DNA from: Bordetella genomosp. 12
GTDB lineage: Bacteria; Pseudomonadota; Gammaproteobacteria; Burkholderiales; Burkholderiaceae_B
Length of the DNA stretch: 64,000 nucleotides
Reading direction: 5' to 3'
Assembly: GCF_002261355.1 (NCBI RefSeq)
Contig: NZ_NEVU01000002.1
Coordinates: forward strand, 930,001 to 994,000
Position 1 is the stretch's first letter; every line of letters starts with the position of its first letter. The notes under the pieces are model-generated. The model saw nothing but the letters and a program-made list of their open reading frames with translations, did not search any database and was not told the DNA's origin. Of this stretch, positions 17,827-26,266 are shown one piece after another. A program made the position numbers and the translations under genes.

Positions 17827-18372
17827 ATGGACAGAAGCTTGTGGGCGCTGTGGATGGTGTTCGCGCCGCTGTCGCTGGTCACCATCGGAGGCGGGCAGGC
17901 GACGCTGGCGGAGATTCAGCGCCAGGTGGTCGATGTCCATCACTGGATGACGGCGCAGCAGTTTCTCAATGCCTTTGCCATCGCGCGGCTCTCGCCCGGC
18001 CCGGGGTCGCTGCTGGTGACGCTGATCGGTTGGCAGGTCAGCGGCTTCTGGGGGGCGGTGGTGGCCTCCCTGGCGATCTTCGGCCCGACGGCCTTCCTGA
18101 TCTATGGGGTGGCTTATCTGTGGCGCCGCCAGCAGGGCGCGCGGTGGCAGCGGGCGCTGGAGGCGGGGCTGCGCCCGGTGGCGGCAGGGATGATTCTGGC
18201 CGCGGTGTACGTGCTGCTGACCGCCCTGGAGGGCGGCTGGGCCGCACGCGGGATCACGCTGGCGGCCACCTTGCTCGTGATGCGCACGCGCATCAACCCG
18301 CTGTTGCTGGTGTTTGGCGGCGCTGCTGCCCTGGTGCTGCTGCAGGCGATGGGCTGGGGTCCCACCGCCTGA
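17827..18372 (+). CDS. Chromate transporter, C-terminal half-size subunit
   Basis: A 181-residue second half-size CHR protein that starts one base after its partner's stop. FAPLSLVTIGGGQATLAEIQ and FAIARLSPGPGSLLVTLIGWQ are the GGG and PGP motifs, and several hydrophobic helices follow. A GGAGG at the end of the previous gene serves as its ribosome binding site. The paired small-CHR arrangement implies opposite membrane topology of the two halves, a known feature of the family. Confidence 0.88.
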   Translation: MDRSLWALWMVFAPLSLVTIGGGQATLAEIQRQVVDVHHWMTAQQFLNAFAIARLSPGPGSLLVTLIGWQVSGFWGAVVASLAIFGPTAFLIYGVAYLWRRQQGARWQRALEAGLRPVAAGMILAAVYVLLTALEGGWAARGITLAATLLVMRTRINPLLLVFGGAAALVLLQAMGWGPTA

Positions 18373-18394
18373 GCCCAGGCTGGCCGCCGCCCGT

Positions 18395-19219
18395 TCAGGA
18401 CTTGGTGACCAGCAACTCCGGTTTGACCACGCCGCGCAGTTCGCTCCAGGGCAGCAGCAGTTCCGGTTCGCCGTGGGAGTAAGGGGCGATGGAATAAGCG
18501 TCGTACTTGACCACCAGACCATCGCGGGTGACCGCGACGTTGTCGGTTTCCTGGAAGGGCCACATCTTGTCGTAGGCCGCCGGATCGCGCTTGGCGTCTT
18601 CGTTGCCGGCCAACCATTTGCGATGGGCCTGTTGCAGCACCTTGACATAGGCCGGGCGGCGGCCGGGGATGAGCAGATCGTCCAGGCGCAGCAGGTGGCC
18701 GCCCGCGATCTCCCAATTGAGATAGAGCGTGGCCGGAATGCCGTGGGCCGCGCCGGTGAAGTATTGGTTGGTATGCAGTTCGACGGCGATCACGCCCTGG
18801 GCCACGTCTTTGACATTGGCTTTGAAAAAGGTGTTGTCGCGCCCCTGGGCGTTGCGCCAGAAATACTGGGTGTATTCGGTCAGGTTGTTGTATTGGCCGC
18901 GCAACTTGCTGTCCACGCCGGTCAGGCTGGCCAGGATGTGGTCGACCGCCTGAGTCAGTTTGGGGATGTCGGGAAACGCCACGCTGTCGATTTCGATGGC
19001 GGGGCATTCGCCGGTGCAGCCCGGTTTGACGCCTTTCCATTCGATGTGTTGAGTCTTGACGTCGCCGATGTTGGCGCTGCCGGTCGCTTGCGGCGCGCCG
19101 CCGGCCGGCAGGCTGATATTGGCGGGCGGCGCGCTGCTGCAGGCAGCCAGCAGGGCGAGGCCTAGGCAGGCGGCCAGCCGGGGGGCCGACCGGGCAAAGC
19201 GGATGGGGATCTGGGGCAT
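18395..19219 (-). CDS. Lipoprotein of the DUF3298/RsiV-like family
   Basis: A 274-residue predicted lipoprotein. The N-terminus MPQIPIRFARSAPRLAACLG leads into a lipobox ending LLAAC, and a short Ala/Pro/Gly linker follows. The globular part contains ELHTNQYFTGAAHGIPATLY and LLRLDDLLIPG, which match the DUF3298 domain (RsiV-type C-terminal domain). RsiV binds lysozyme in Bacillus, but no such role should be assumed here. The start at 19219 sits just after AAGGAGG. An upstream in-frame opening has no such site. Confidence 0.82.
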   Translation of the reverse strand: MPQIPIRFARSAPRLAACLGLALLAACSSAPPANISLPAGGAPQATGSANIGDVKTQHIEWKGVKPGCTGECPAIEIDSVAFPDIPKLTQAVDHILASLTGVDSKLRGQYNNLTEYTQYFWRNAQGRDNTFFKANVKDVAQGVIAVELHTNQYFTGAAHGIPATLYLNWEIAGGHLLRLDDLLIPGRRPAYVKVLQQAHRKWLAGNEDAKRDPAAYDKMWPFQETDNVAVTRDGLVVKYDAYSIAPYSHGEPELLLPWSELRGVVKPELLVTKS

Positions 19220-19269
19220 AGGGCCTCCTTCGTGCAAAACACCCGGCGCGCGCGAGGCGCGCCCCGGGC

Positions 19270-20046
19270 TCAAGGTACGAGTGTCAACCACTCCTGGGTG
19301 GCGAATTTTTCGTCGACCTGTTGCTGGGCCGCCGCCACGGTGCTGGCGGCCAGCGCCACGGGCTCGAGCGGCGCCATGGCCGCGAAAGTCTGCAGCATGC
19401 GTTCGATGATGGCTTCGCGCGCCAGGCCGGTCTGGCTGCGCAAGGGGTCGACCCGCTTCTTCGCGCTGGTCGTTCCCTTGTCGGACAGCTTCTCACGCCC
19501 GATACGCAAGACTTCGACCATCTTGTCGGCATCGATGTCATAGGACATCGTGACGTGATGCAGCACGGCCTTGCTGCGCCGTGCCTGGGCCGCGCCGCCT
19601 ATCTTGCCGCCCTCGGAGGCGATGTCGTTGAGCGGTTGATACCAGGCTTTGATACCCAGGTCGTGCAAGGCTTTGATGACCCAGGAGTCCAGAAAGGCGT
19701 ACGACTCCTGGAAACTCATGCCAGCAACAAACTCCTGCGGCACCGACAGCGAATAAGTAATGGAATTGCCGGGCTCGATGAACATCGCGCCGCCGCCGCT
19801 GACGCGTCGCACCACGGATACGCCGTGGCGCTGCGCGCCGTCGGCATCGACTTCATTGCGCAGGGATTGGAAGCGGCCGATGACCACGGCCGGCGCGGCC
19901 CATTCCCAGATGCGCAGCGTGGGCGGACGCAGGCCGGCGCCGACTTCGTCGGTGATGACGGCATCCAGGGCCATGTGCAGCAGGGGTTGCTGAGGCGCTT
20001 CGTGCACCAGCTGCCAGCGGTAGTCCTTCCAGTCGGGGCGGCTCAT
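19270..20046 (-). CDS. Lipoate-protein ligase A catalytic subunit (LplA family)
   Basis: A 258-residue biotin/lipoate ligase domain. VVRRVSGGGAMFIEPGNSIT contains the conserved RR-GGG lipoate-binding motif, and GGKIGGAAQARRSKAVLHHV the KI-G-AQ motif with the catalytic lysine. DKGTTSAKKRVDPL follows. It lacks the C-terminal accessory domain of E. coli LplA. That domain appears to be encoded by the overlapping gene just upstream, as in the two-protein ligase of Thermoplasma. Role: attaching lipoate to E2 and GcvH proteins. Confidence 0.85.
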   Translation of the reverse strand: MSRPDWKDYRWQLVHEAPQQPLLHMALDAVITDEVGAGLRPPTLRIWEWAAPAVVIGRFQSLRNEVDADGAQRHGVSVVRRVSGGGAMFIEPGNSITYSLSVPQEFVAGMSFQESYAFLDSWVIKALHDLGIKAWYQPLNDIASEGGKIGGAAQARRSKAVLHHVTMSYDIDADKMVEVLRIGREKLSDKGTTSAKKRVDPLRSQTGLAREAIIERMLQTFAAMAPLEPVALAASTVAAAQQQVDEKFATQEWLTLVP

Positions 20047-20318
20047 GCGAGCGCCCTGCGCACGACGACGGCCACCGCTTCGGGCGAAAAGCCGAACAGT
20101 TCGGCGTCGGCCGGCAGCGCCTGCCGCACGGCTTGCGCCAGCTGAGCCTCGTCGGCGTCGGCCGGCAGGCCGGTCAGGGCGCGGTTGATGCAGGCCAGCG
20201 CTTCCGGGGGCTCCAGGAAGAAGTCGCCGCTGATACGGACTTCGGTGAGCAGGCCGTGGCCGATCGCCACATCGGCGACCACCAGTTTGCCGCCCGGGAC
20301 TTTGTATTCGCCATGCAT
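20043..20318 (-). CDS. Lipoate-protein ligase accessory (C-terminal domain) protein, LplB-like
   Basis: A 91-residue protein matching the accessory C-terminal domain of lipoate ligases. It starts MHGEYKVPGGKLVVADVAIG and contains ISGDFFLEPPEALACINRAL, the typical GDFF-x-PxE motif. In archaea the separate domain is needed for lipoyl-AMP formation by the catalytic half. The four-base overlap with the LplA gene downstream supports a two-subunit enzyme. Without that context it would pass as hypothetical. Confidence 0.78.
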   Translation of the reverse strand: MHGEYKVPGGKLVVADVAIGHGLLTEVRISGDFFLEPPEALACINRALTGLPADADEAQLAQAVRQALPADAELFGFSPEAVAVVVRRALA

Positions 20319-20334
20319 GGGGGCGGACCCTCCT

Positions 20335-20799
20335 TCATTGCAGCGCGAGCTTCATGCCCTCATGGGTGGCATGAAAGCCCAGCGCGAGATAGAAGCGCTG
20401 CGCATCGGCGCGTTGCTTGTCGGTTGTCAGTTGTACCAGAGCGCAGCCGCGCTGGCGGCATTGCTCGATGGCCCATTCGAAAAAAAGGCGGCCGGTGCCG
20501 GCGCCGCGCTCGCTGGCCGCCACCCGCACGCTTTCGATCTGGCCGCGCCAGGCGCCCTGGCGCGACAGGCCAGGTATGAAGCTGATCTGCATGCAGCCGA
20601 TGACCTCGCCGGCGCGCTCGGCCACGGCCAGCAATTGGTTGGCATCGTCGTCGATGGCTGCAAAGGCGCGCACATAGGCACCATTGGGCGGCTGCGTCGG
20701 GTCTTCGCGGTTCTGACCCAAGGCGTCGTCACTCAATAGCGCGACCAGCACGGGCAGGTCGGCAGCACGGGCACGGCGAAAGTGCAGGGCGCAGCACAT
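20335..20799 (-). CDS. GNAT-family N-acetyltransferase
   Basis: A 154-residue acetyltransferase. The acetyl-CoA binding loop is VRVAASERGAGTGRLFFEWA, and the last strand-helix region is QRFYLALGFHATHEGMKLAL. The start at 20799 (MCCALHFRRARAADLPVLVA) gives the usual family N-terminus; a longer frame runs back through the glutathione peroxidase gene. The substrate is unknown. It lies 13 bases after gpx and 16 bases before the lipoate ligase pair, so these four genes look like one operon. Confidence 0.85.
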   Translation of the reverse strand: MCCALHFRRARAADLPVLVALLSDDALGQNREDPTQPPNGAYVRAFAAIDDDANQLLAVAERAGEVIGCMQISFIPGLSRQGAWRGQIESVRVAASERGAGTGRLFFEWAIEQCRQRGCALVQLTTDKQRADAQRFYLALGFHATHEGMKLALQ

Positions 20800-20812
20800 G
20801 GCGGGGCGGCGC

Positions 20813-21304
20813 TCAGGCCGGGGCGGACAGGGCTTGTTCGATGGCGTCGGCCAGACTGACGGGTGCGTCGGTCGGCGCATAGCGCGCGATGACCTGCCCG
20901 TCGCGCCCGACCAGAAATTTGGTGAAGTTCCACTTGATGGCTTCGGTGCCCAGCACGCCGGGCTTTTGCTCTTTGAGCCAGCGGTACAAGGGGTGGGCGT
21001 CGGCGCCATTGACGTCGATCTTGGCGAACAGCGGAAAGGTGACGCCGTATTGCGTGTCGCAGAACTGGCGGATCTCGGTGGCGTCGCCGGGCTCCTGGCG
21101 GCCGAACTGGTTGCAGGGGAAAGCCAGCACGGTAAACCCCTGATCGGCAAAGCGTTGTTGCAGTTCTTCCAGGCCGGAGTACTGCGGGGTAAATCCGCAA
21201 TGTGAGGCGACGTTGACCACCAGCACGACCTGCCCGCGCCATTGCGCCAGCGGCAATTGCTCGCCGGCAAGGGATGTCGCGCTGAAGTCATAAAGAGTGG
21301 TCAT
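20813..21304 (-). CDS. Glutathione peroxidase family protein
   Basis: A 163-residue thiol peroxidase of the GPx family. The peroxidatic cysteine is in VNVASHCGFTPQYSGLEEL (about residue 36), the catalytic Gln is in AFPCNQFGRQEPG and the Trp is in IKWNFTKFLVGRDG. The second cysteine in FPCNQ is the resolving position of thioredoxin-dependent members, so it probably reduces peroxides with thioredoxin and not glutathione. No signal peptide is seen, so it should be cytoplasmic. Confidence 0.92.
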   Translation of the reverse strand: MTTLYDFSATSLAGEQLPLAQWRGQVVLVVNVASHCGFTPQYSGLEELQQRFADQGFTVLAFPCNQFGRQEPGDATEIRQFCDTQYGVTFPLFAKIDVNGADAHPLYRWLKEQKPGVLGTEAIKWNFTKFLVGRDGQVIARYAPTDAPVSLADAIEQALSAPA

Positions 21305-21383
21305 GCTGCCTCCGGGGGGTGACGGGCCGGACAGGCCCCGATCCGAAAGTGTAGCTCGCCGCAGCCCCGGCGGCACGAGGCAA

Positions 21384-22565
21384 TCAGACCAACTTCAGAT
21401 CCAGGGGGCGCACGCCGGGAAACACCGCCGCCAGGCGCTTGGCGTCCATGCCGTAGAGGCGGGCGAAGAGCCCGCCGAACAAGGCGCGGTATTCCGTCAG
21501 GACGGGGTAGTCGCGATCCTGGAACAGCTTGCCGGGCGCGACCGCCACCTGTTCGCCGGCAATGCGGCCGCCGCGCACCTGCCCGCCCATGACCCAGTAC
21601 ACGGTGCCATGCCCGTGGTCGGTGCCGCGCGTGCCGTTCTCGCGGAAGGTGCGGCCGAATTCGCTGATGACCACGACGGTGGTTTTCTTCCAGGCCGGGC
21701 CCATGGCCTGTGCGTAGGCGTTCAAGGCCTGGCCCAGTTGCTTGAGCTTGCCTGCCAGGGACCCGCGTGCATCGCCCTGATTGACATGGGTATCCCAGCC
21801 GCCGACGTCGACAAAGCCCAGGTTGTAGCGCTCGCGCATGAAGCCGGCGATGCGTTGCGATTCCGCCTGCAGACGGCTGACGGTCAGGGACTTGCCATTG
21901 GCTTCATTCTGCTCGGCGTCCATGCGCTGGGCCGCGTTCTTGAGATCCATGCCCTCGATCACGCGGTCTTCGAGTTCGGTGCCCTGGTACATCTCGGTGA
22001 TGATGCGCCCCTGCGTGTCGTTGAGCCGGCCTTTGCGGGCTGCGCCGGCCAGGCTGATGTTGGGCACGCTGGCCTGGCCACGGAAGATCTGGGGCACATC
22101 CTGGGTGAACGCGACGGCCGGCATGCCCAGTTGTTGCGCCAGGCGGTTGAGAAAGCCGGAGTTCACGCGGGCCGGCCCGTCGTCGGCGGCCGCGCCGCGC
22201 TCGATGCGGTTCTGCGTTTCGAAGTGGCTGCGGGTGAGGTCTTCCGTGCCGGCAAAGGGCACGAAGGCCAGCTCGCCGCGCTGGTAATAGGGCAGCAGCG
22301 TGTCGGCCAGGGCCGGGTGCAGGCCCCAGCCGTCGGCCAGCGGCAGCGCGGCATCGGGCCCGCTGCCGGCGCGCGCCACGGCTATGGTGGGGCGGCTTTC
22401 GTAATAGAAATCGCTTTGCGGCACCAGGAGGCTGGCCGCGTCGTAGGCGCCGCGCATAAACACCACCAGCAGGCGCTGGTCGGTGGCGGGCGCGGCCAAC
22501 AGGCGGGTGGCGTGCAGCGTCAGCGGCAGGCTGGCGGCCAGGGTGAGGAAGTCACGGCGTTTCAT
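21384..22565 (-). CDS. DUF1501 family exported protein (Tat signal)
   Basis: A 393-residue protein of the DUF1501 family. It opens with a twin-arginine type leader, MKRRDFLTLAASLPLTLHAT, so it is probably folded before export. FMRGAYDAASLLVPQSDFYY, VGGWDTHVNQGDARG and VVISEFGRTFRENGTRGTDH are the conserved segments, reminiscent of the alkaline phosphatase/sulfatase fold. It is preceded by a DUF1800 gene, its usual partner. The function of the pair is not established. Confidence 0.88.
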   Translation of the reverse strand: MKRRDFLTLAASLPLTLHATRLLAAPATDQRLLVVFMRGAYDAASLLVPQSDFYYESRPTIAVARAGSGPDAALPLADGWGLHPALADTLLPYYQRGELAFVPFAGTEDLTRSHFETQNRIERGAAADDGPARVNSGFLNRLAQQLGMPAVAFTQDVPQIFRGQASVPNISLAGAARKGRLNDTQGRIITEMYQGTELEDRVIEGMDLKNAAQRMDAEQNEANGKSLTVSRLQAESQRIAGFMRERYNLGFVDVGGWDTHVNQGDARGSLAGKLKQLGQALNAYAQAMGPAWKKTTVVVISEFGRTFRENGTRGTDHGHGTVYWVMGGQVRGGRIAGEQVAVAPGKLFQDRDYPVLTEYRALFGGLFARLYGMDAKRLAAVFPGVRPLDLKLV

Positions 22566-22589
22566 GGCGGGCCTCGGCAGTCGGGGTGT

Positions 22590-24125
22590 TCAGCGGCGCA
22601 TAAAGGGCGGCGCGGCGAGCAGATAGGTGTTGGCGTCGACCACGTTGCGGGTCTGGGCGATGGCATCGCGGCTGGTGGCCGGCCACGCGGCAAAAGGCGA
22701 CGGTTCGGCGTAGGCCTGGCTCAGGCGCGAGAGTTTCATGCGCGGCCGGGCTTCGTCCTTGGCCTGGTAGAAACTGCCCGTGGCCGCGGCAATAGCGCGC
22801 GCGGCTTCGAAGCGCGCGTTGAGCTGCCCGGAGCCAGACCAGTCGTTCTGGGTCAAGGGATAGCCGTCCGGCGTGAGGCGCCCGTAGAGTGGCTGGCCCA
22901 GCGTGCCGATCAGCGTGGCCACCGCCTGCGCGTTGATCAGCGGGGGCTGGTCATGCAGTGCCAGGCGCAGCGACGAGTACACATAGTGCACCGGGTCCTT
23001 GAACTTGCCGTCCTTGAGTGAGGCCGTGAAGGCCGGCGAGTTGAACAGCACGCGCAATACGGACGCGATATCGCCCTCGCTTTGCTGGTAGGCGCGGGTC
23101 AGTTGATCCACCAGCGCCTGGGGAGGCGTATCGGCGACGAAGAAGGTGGCCAGCTTGCGGCTGATGTGGCGCGCCGTGGCCGGATGGCTGGCCAGAATGT
23201 CCAGCGCCTGTTCCACCTCGGCCCAGCCGCGGCCTTTGATGGTGTGGCCCAGCAGCACCTTGTCGCCATAATCATGGCGCGCCGGGTTGAACTCGAAGAG
23301 CCCGTCGCTGATGAGCTCGGCGGCGTGCGGGCCTTTGGGTTTGGCGGGCTTGCCGCTCAAGTTGATGCCGACGCCCGTGAGCACACGGGCGAGCTCCTGC
23401 ACGTCGCGCTGGGTGTAGCCGCCATCGACGCCCAGGGTATGCAGCTCGAGCAGTTCCCGGGCGTAGTTCTCATTGACCTTGCCATCGCGGCTGGCGGCAT
23501 TGTCCAGGTAGACCAGCATGGCGGGCGAGCGCAGGGTGGCGGCCAGCAGGTCGCGGAATTTCCCCAGTGAGCGCGGCCGCAGCGCCTGCGCTTCATACGC
23601 ATCGAGCGTGACGCCGACATAGCCCTTGTTGAGCCAGACGTTGAAGTGGTTCATCCAGAACCAGGTCATGTGCTCCTGCAGCTGATTGGGCGAATACAGC
23701 GCCAGCCAGACGGCGCGTTCGCGCGCCTGCTGGCCTCTTTCGCGCATGGCGCGGTTGGCCTCGCGCCGGGCCTGTAGTTGCTCGTCTGGGTCCTGGATGT
23801 GCTTGTTCTGGGCGATGCGCTCGCGCAGCGCGACCGCCGCCTGCGCAGCCGGGATGCTGGAAATGGGCAGCGCGGCGATGCGCGCGGCCACCTCGGGCGG
23901 CAAGGCGGCCCGGGCGGGCGGTTTGAGTTGGTTCTGCAGCCAGGCTTCGTAGCCCTGTTGCCGGGCCTGGGCGAGCGTCTCGGGCGTGGCACCCCAGGTG
24001 ATGCGGTTGATGCGGGCGTAGAGATCATCAGGCACATCGGCGGCACAGGCCTGCGCCGCCAGGCCTGCGGCAAGCAGGAGGGCGGACAGGGTATGGCGCG
24101 GGCGGGGCAAGGACAGCGTCATCAT
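22590..24125 (-). CDS. DUF1800 family exported protein
   Basis: A 511-residue protein of the DUF1800 family with a Sec-type signal peptide (cleavage probably after AQACA, near residue 28). Conserved segments are WFWMNHFNVWLNKGYVGV, YLDNAASRDGKVNENYAREL and LLELHTLGVDGGYTQRDVQE. It lies 24 bases upstream of the DUF1501 gene, a pairing found across many bacteria. Two adjacent ATG codons make the exact start uncertain by one residue. Confidence 0.88.
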   Translation of the reverse strand: MMTLSLPRPRHTLSALLLAAGLAAQACAADVPDDLYARINRITWGATPETLAQARQQGYEAWLQNQLKPPARAALPPEVAARIAALPISSIPAAQAAVALRERIAQNKHIQDPDEQLQARREANRAMRERGQQARERAVWLALYSPNQLQEHMTWFWMNHFNVWLNKGYVGVTLDAYEAQALRPRSLGKFRDLLAATLRSPAMLVYLDNAASRDGKVNENYARELLELHTLGVDGGYTQRDVQELARVLTGVGINLSGKPAKPKGPHAAELISDGLFEFNPARHDYGDKVLLGHTIKGRGWAEVEQALDILASHPATARHISRKLATFFVADTPPQALVDQLTRAYQQSEGDIASVLRVLFNSPAFTASLKDGKFKDPVHYVYSSLRLALHDQPPLINAQAVATLIGTLGQPLYGRLTPDGYPLTQNDWSGSGQLNARFEAARAIAAATGSFYQAKDEARPRMKLSRLSQAYAEPSPFAAWPATSRDAIAQTRNVVDANTYLLAAPPFMRR

Positions 24126-24292
24126 GGAGAACCGGGGCAGGGAAACAGCGAATCAGACTGCACTATGGCGGATAAATTCCCGACCCGCGGCGCGCTGAAA
24201 CGCTACGACACAGATGGTTTTTACCTGTTTGCCGCCCGCGGAGCACTAACATCGGTGGGAATCAACCGCGAATTATCTGGAGTATCAGCGAG

Positions 24293-24616
24293 ATGCAGGG
24301 CCTGACCGAACGTCTGGAAGCCATGCTTGCCAAAGGGCAGGACAACATGTTGTTGCGCTTTTCGCTGGGCAAAGCCTACGTCGAAGCCCAGCGCCATGCC
24401 CTGGCCGTCGAGCATCTGCGCGCGGCGCTGGCTTTCGACCCCGCCTATTCGATCGCCTGGAAATGGCTGGGACGCGCGCTCCTGGAGTCAGGGGATACGG
24501 CAGGCGCGCGCCAGGCCTGGGAGTCCGGCATGGAGGCCGCGCGCGGCCACGGCGACCAGCAGCTCATCAAAGAGCTGACCGTGTTCTTGCGGCGCCTGGA
24601 CAAACAGGGGCTGTGA
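24293..24616 (+). CDS. Small tetratricopeptide-repeat protein
   Basis: A 107-residue soluble protein with two or three TPR-like helix pairs: LLRFSLGKAYVEAQRHALAV, HLRAALAFDPAYSIAWKWLG and RALLESGDTAGARQAWESGM. TPR units mediate protein binding; no partner is visible. It is divergent from the DUF1800 gene and converges on phrB with seven bases between stops. Confidence 0.85.
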   Translation: MQGLTERLEAMLAKGQDNMLLRFSLGKAYVEAQRHALAVEHLRAALAFDPAYSIAWKWLGRALLESGDTAGARQAWESGMEAARGHGDQQLIKELTVFLRRLDKQGL

Positions 24617-24623
24617 GCGCGGC

Positions 24624-26036
24624 TCAGGCCGGCGCGGACGGCAGGCTGGCAAACGCCTCGATGGCGCGCAGGCGGCTGGTTTTGAGGTCCGCGATGGCCT
24701 CGGGATAGCCGGCGGCATGCCGTTGGGCGGCCGACGGCTCGTGGATGGATTTATCGTCCAGGCCGGCCAGTTCAGGCAGCCAGCGGCGCAGAAAAACGCC
24801 CTGGGGATCGAATTTGCGCGATTGGGTGATCGGATTGAAGACGCGGAAGTAAGGCACGGCGTCGGCGCCGGTCGAGGCGCTCCATTGCCAGCCGCCATTA
24901 TTGGCGGCCAGATCGCCGTCGATGAGGTGCGCCATGAACCAGGCCTCGCCCAGGCGCCAGTCCAGCAGCAGGTTTTTGGACAGAAACATCGCGCTGACCA
25001 TGCGCAGCCGGTTGTGCATCCAGCCGGTGGCCAGCAACTGACGCTGCGCGGCGTCGACCAGCGGAATGCCCGTGCGGCCTTGTTGCCAGGCCGCCAGATC
25101 CTCCGGCGCGTCGCGCCAGGCGAGATAGCGGGTTTCGGGCCGCATGGGTTGATGCATGGACAGGGCAGGGTAAGCGGCCAGCAAATGCAGATAGAACTCG
25201 CGCCAGAGCAACTCCGTGATCCAGACGCGCGCGCCGGCCTGCCCGCTGTCGATTTCACCTTGATTGTTGCGCAGTGCCGCGCGCAGGCATTGCGCCGCTG
25301 AGAGCACACCGCAGGCCAGATAGGGCGATAGCGCGCTGGTGCCGTCCAGGGCGGGAATATCGCGGCGCTCGTGGTAGCGCGGCAATCCCGCGTCGAGGAA
25401 ATCGCGCAGCCGCGCATGGGCGGCGTCTTCGCCCGCGGGCCACAGCCGCGCGAGCGCCGGGCTGACGGCCGGCCCGATGGCCGGCACGGCTGCCGCGGGC
25501 AGGGCCGGGCCTTGCGCTGCCGGCGCGCGTCGTGCCGCCGGGGGTGCGCTGCGCAGGATGTCGCGGCAGGCGCGCGCGTAGGGGGTGAAGACCCGGTAGG
25601 GGTCGCCTTTGCCGGTGCGCACGGAGCCCGGCGGCAACAGCGTGCCGCCGTGATGCGTCGTCAAGCTCACACCCAGCGCCTGCAGACGCGCGGCGCAGGC
25701 CTGATCGCGGCGCCGCTCATTGATGCCCCACTCGGCATTGATGTGCACGTCGGCGATGCCGTGGTTGGCGCAGAAGGCCGCCAGCGCGTCTGGCGCTTCT
25801 GACCAGTCTTGCACCGTCAGGATAGCGAGCTCGATGCCCCGTTGCGCCAGGGTGGCGCCCAGGGCTTGCAGATTGCGCTGCCAGAAATCCACTTTTGCCG
25901 CGGCGTCGCCATGCGCGCGCCACTGGCCTGGCGCGGCGAGAAACACCGCACGGACATGGCCCTGGGCGGCGGCCTCGCTCAGGGCAGGGTTGTCATGCAG
26001 GCGCAGATCGCTGCGCAGCCAGACCAGGGTATGCAT
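24624..26036 (-). CDS. phrB: Deoxyribodipyrimidine photolyase
   Basis: A 470-residue class I DNA photolyase. WLRSDLRLHDNPALSEA starts the antenna-chromophore domain. The C-terminal FAD domain has GRTGIPLVDAAQRQLLATGW, MHNRLRMVSAMFLSKNLLLD, HLIDGDLAANNGGWQWSAST and PYFRVFNPITQSRKFDPQG, which match CPD photolyases. It repairs UV-induced pyrimidine dimers using blue light. Confidence 0.95.
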   Translation of the reverse strand: MHTLVWLRSDLRLHDNPALSEAAAQGHVRAVFLAAPGQWRAHGDAAAKVDFWQRNLQALGATLAQRGIELAILTVQDWSEAPDALAAFCANHGIADVHINAEWGINERRRDQACAARLQALGVSLTTHHGGTLLPPGSVRTGKGDPYRVFTPYARACRDILRSAPPAARRAPAAQGPALPAAAVPAIGPAVSPALARLWPAGEDAAHARLRDFLDAGLPRYHERRDIPALDGTSALSPYLACGVLSAAQCLRAALRNNQGEIDSGQAGARVWITELLWREFYLHLLAAYPALSMHQPMRPETRYLAWRDAPEDLAAWQQGRTGIPLVDAAQRQLLATGWMHNRLRMVSAMFLSKNLLLDWRLGEAWFMAHLIDGDLAANNGGWQWSASTGADAVPYFRVFNPITQSRKFDPQGVFLRRWLPELAGLDDKSIHEPSAAQRHAAGYPEAIADLKTSRLRAIEAFASLPSAPA

Positions 26037-26193
26037 GGGGCATCAGAAGAGAAAAGGGGCAGCGTCATTCTAGCGGCCGCTCGGGGCGCCGGTGTGTATC
26101 GGGGCAGATCGCGGCCTGGCTCGCCAAAGGCTTGAAACCCTTGCAAACGGGGCGCGCCGCGCGCGTTGCCGCAGCCGGCGGGCGTGGCGGCGC

Positions 26194-26223
26194 TTGACGC
26201 CGGCCCGCGGGCAGTCATGTAAT
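26194..26223 (+). promoter_or_regulatory. Candidate sigma-70 promoter of the CoA-transferase gene
   Basis: TTGACG at 26194-26199 and TGTAAT at 26218-26223 are separated by 18 bases and lie about 45 bases before the chosen start. The match is moderate and no experimental support is available. Confidence 0.4.
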
Positions 26224-26266
26224 CGTCATGACCCCCTCACCTGAATTCTGCGCCATGGGAGATTTT

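Noticed and set aside
21297-23021. A 574-codon plus-strand frame opposite the DUF1501/DUF1800 genes
   Set aside because: It spans two well-supported genes on the other strand and shows no domain.
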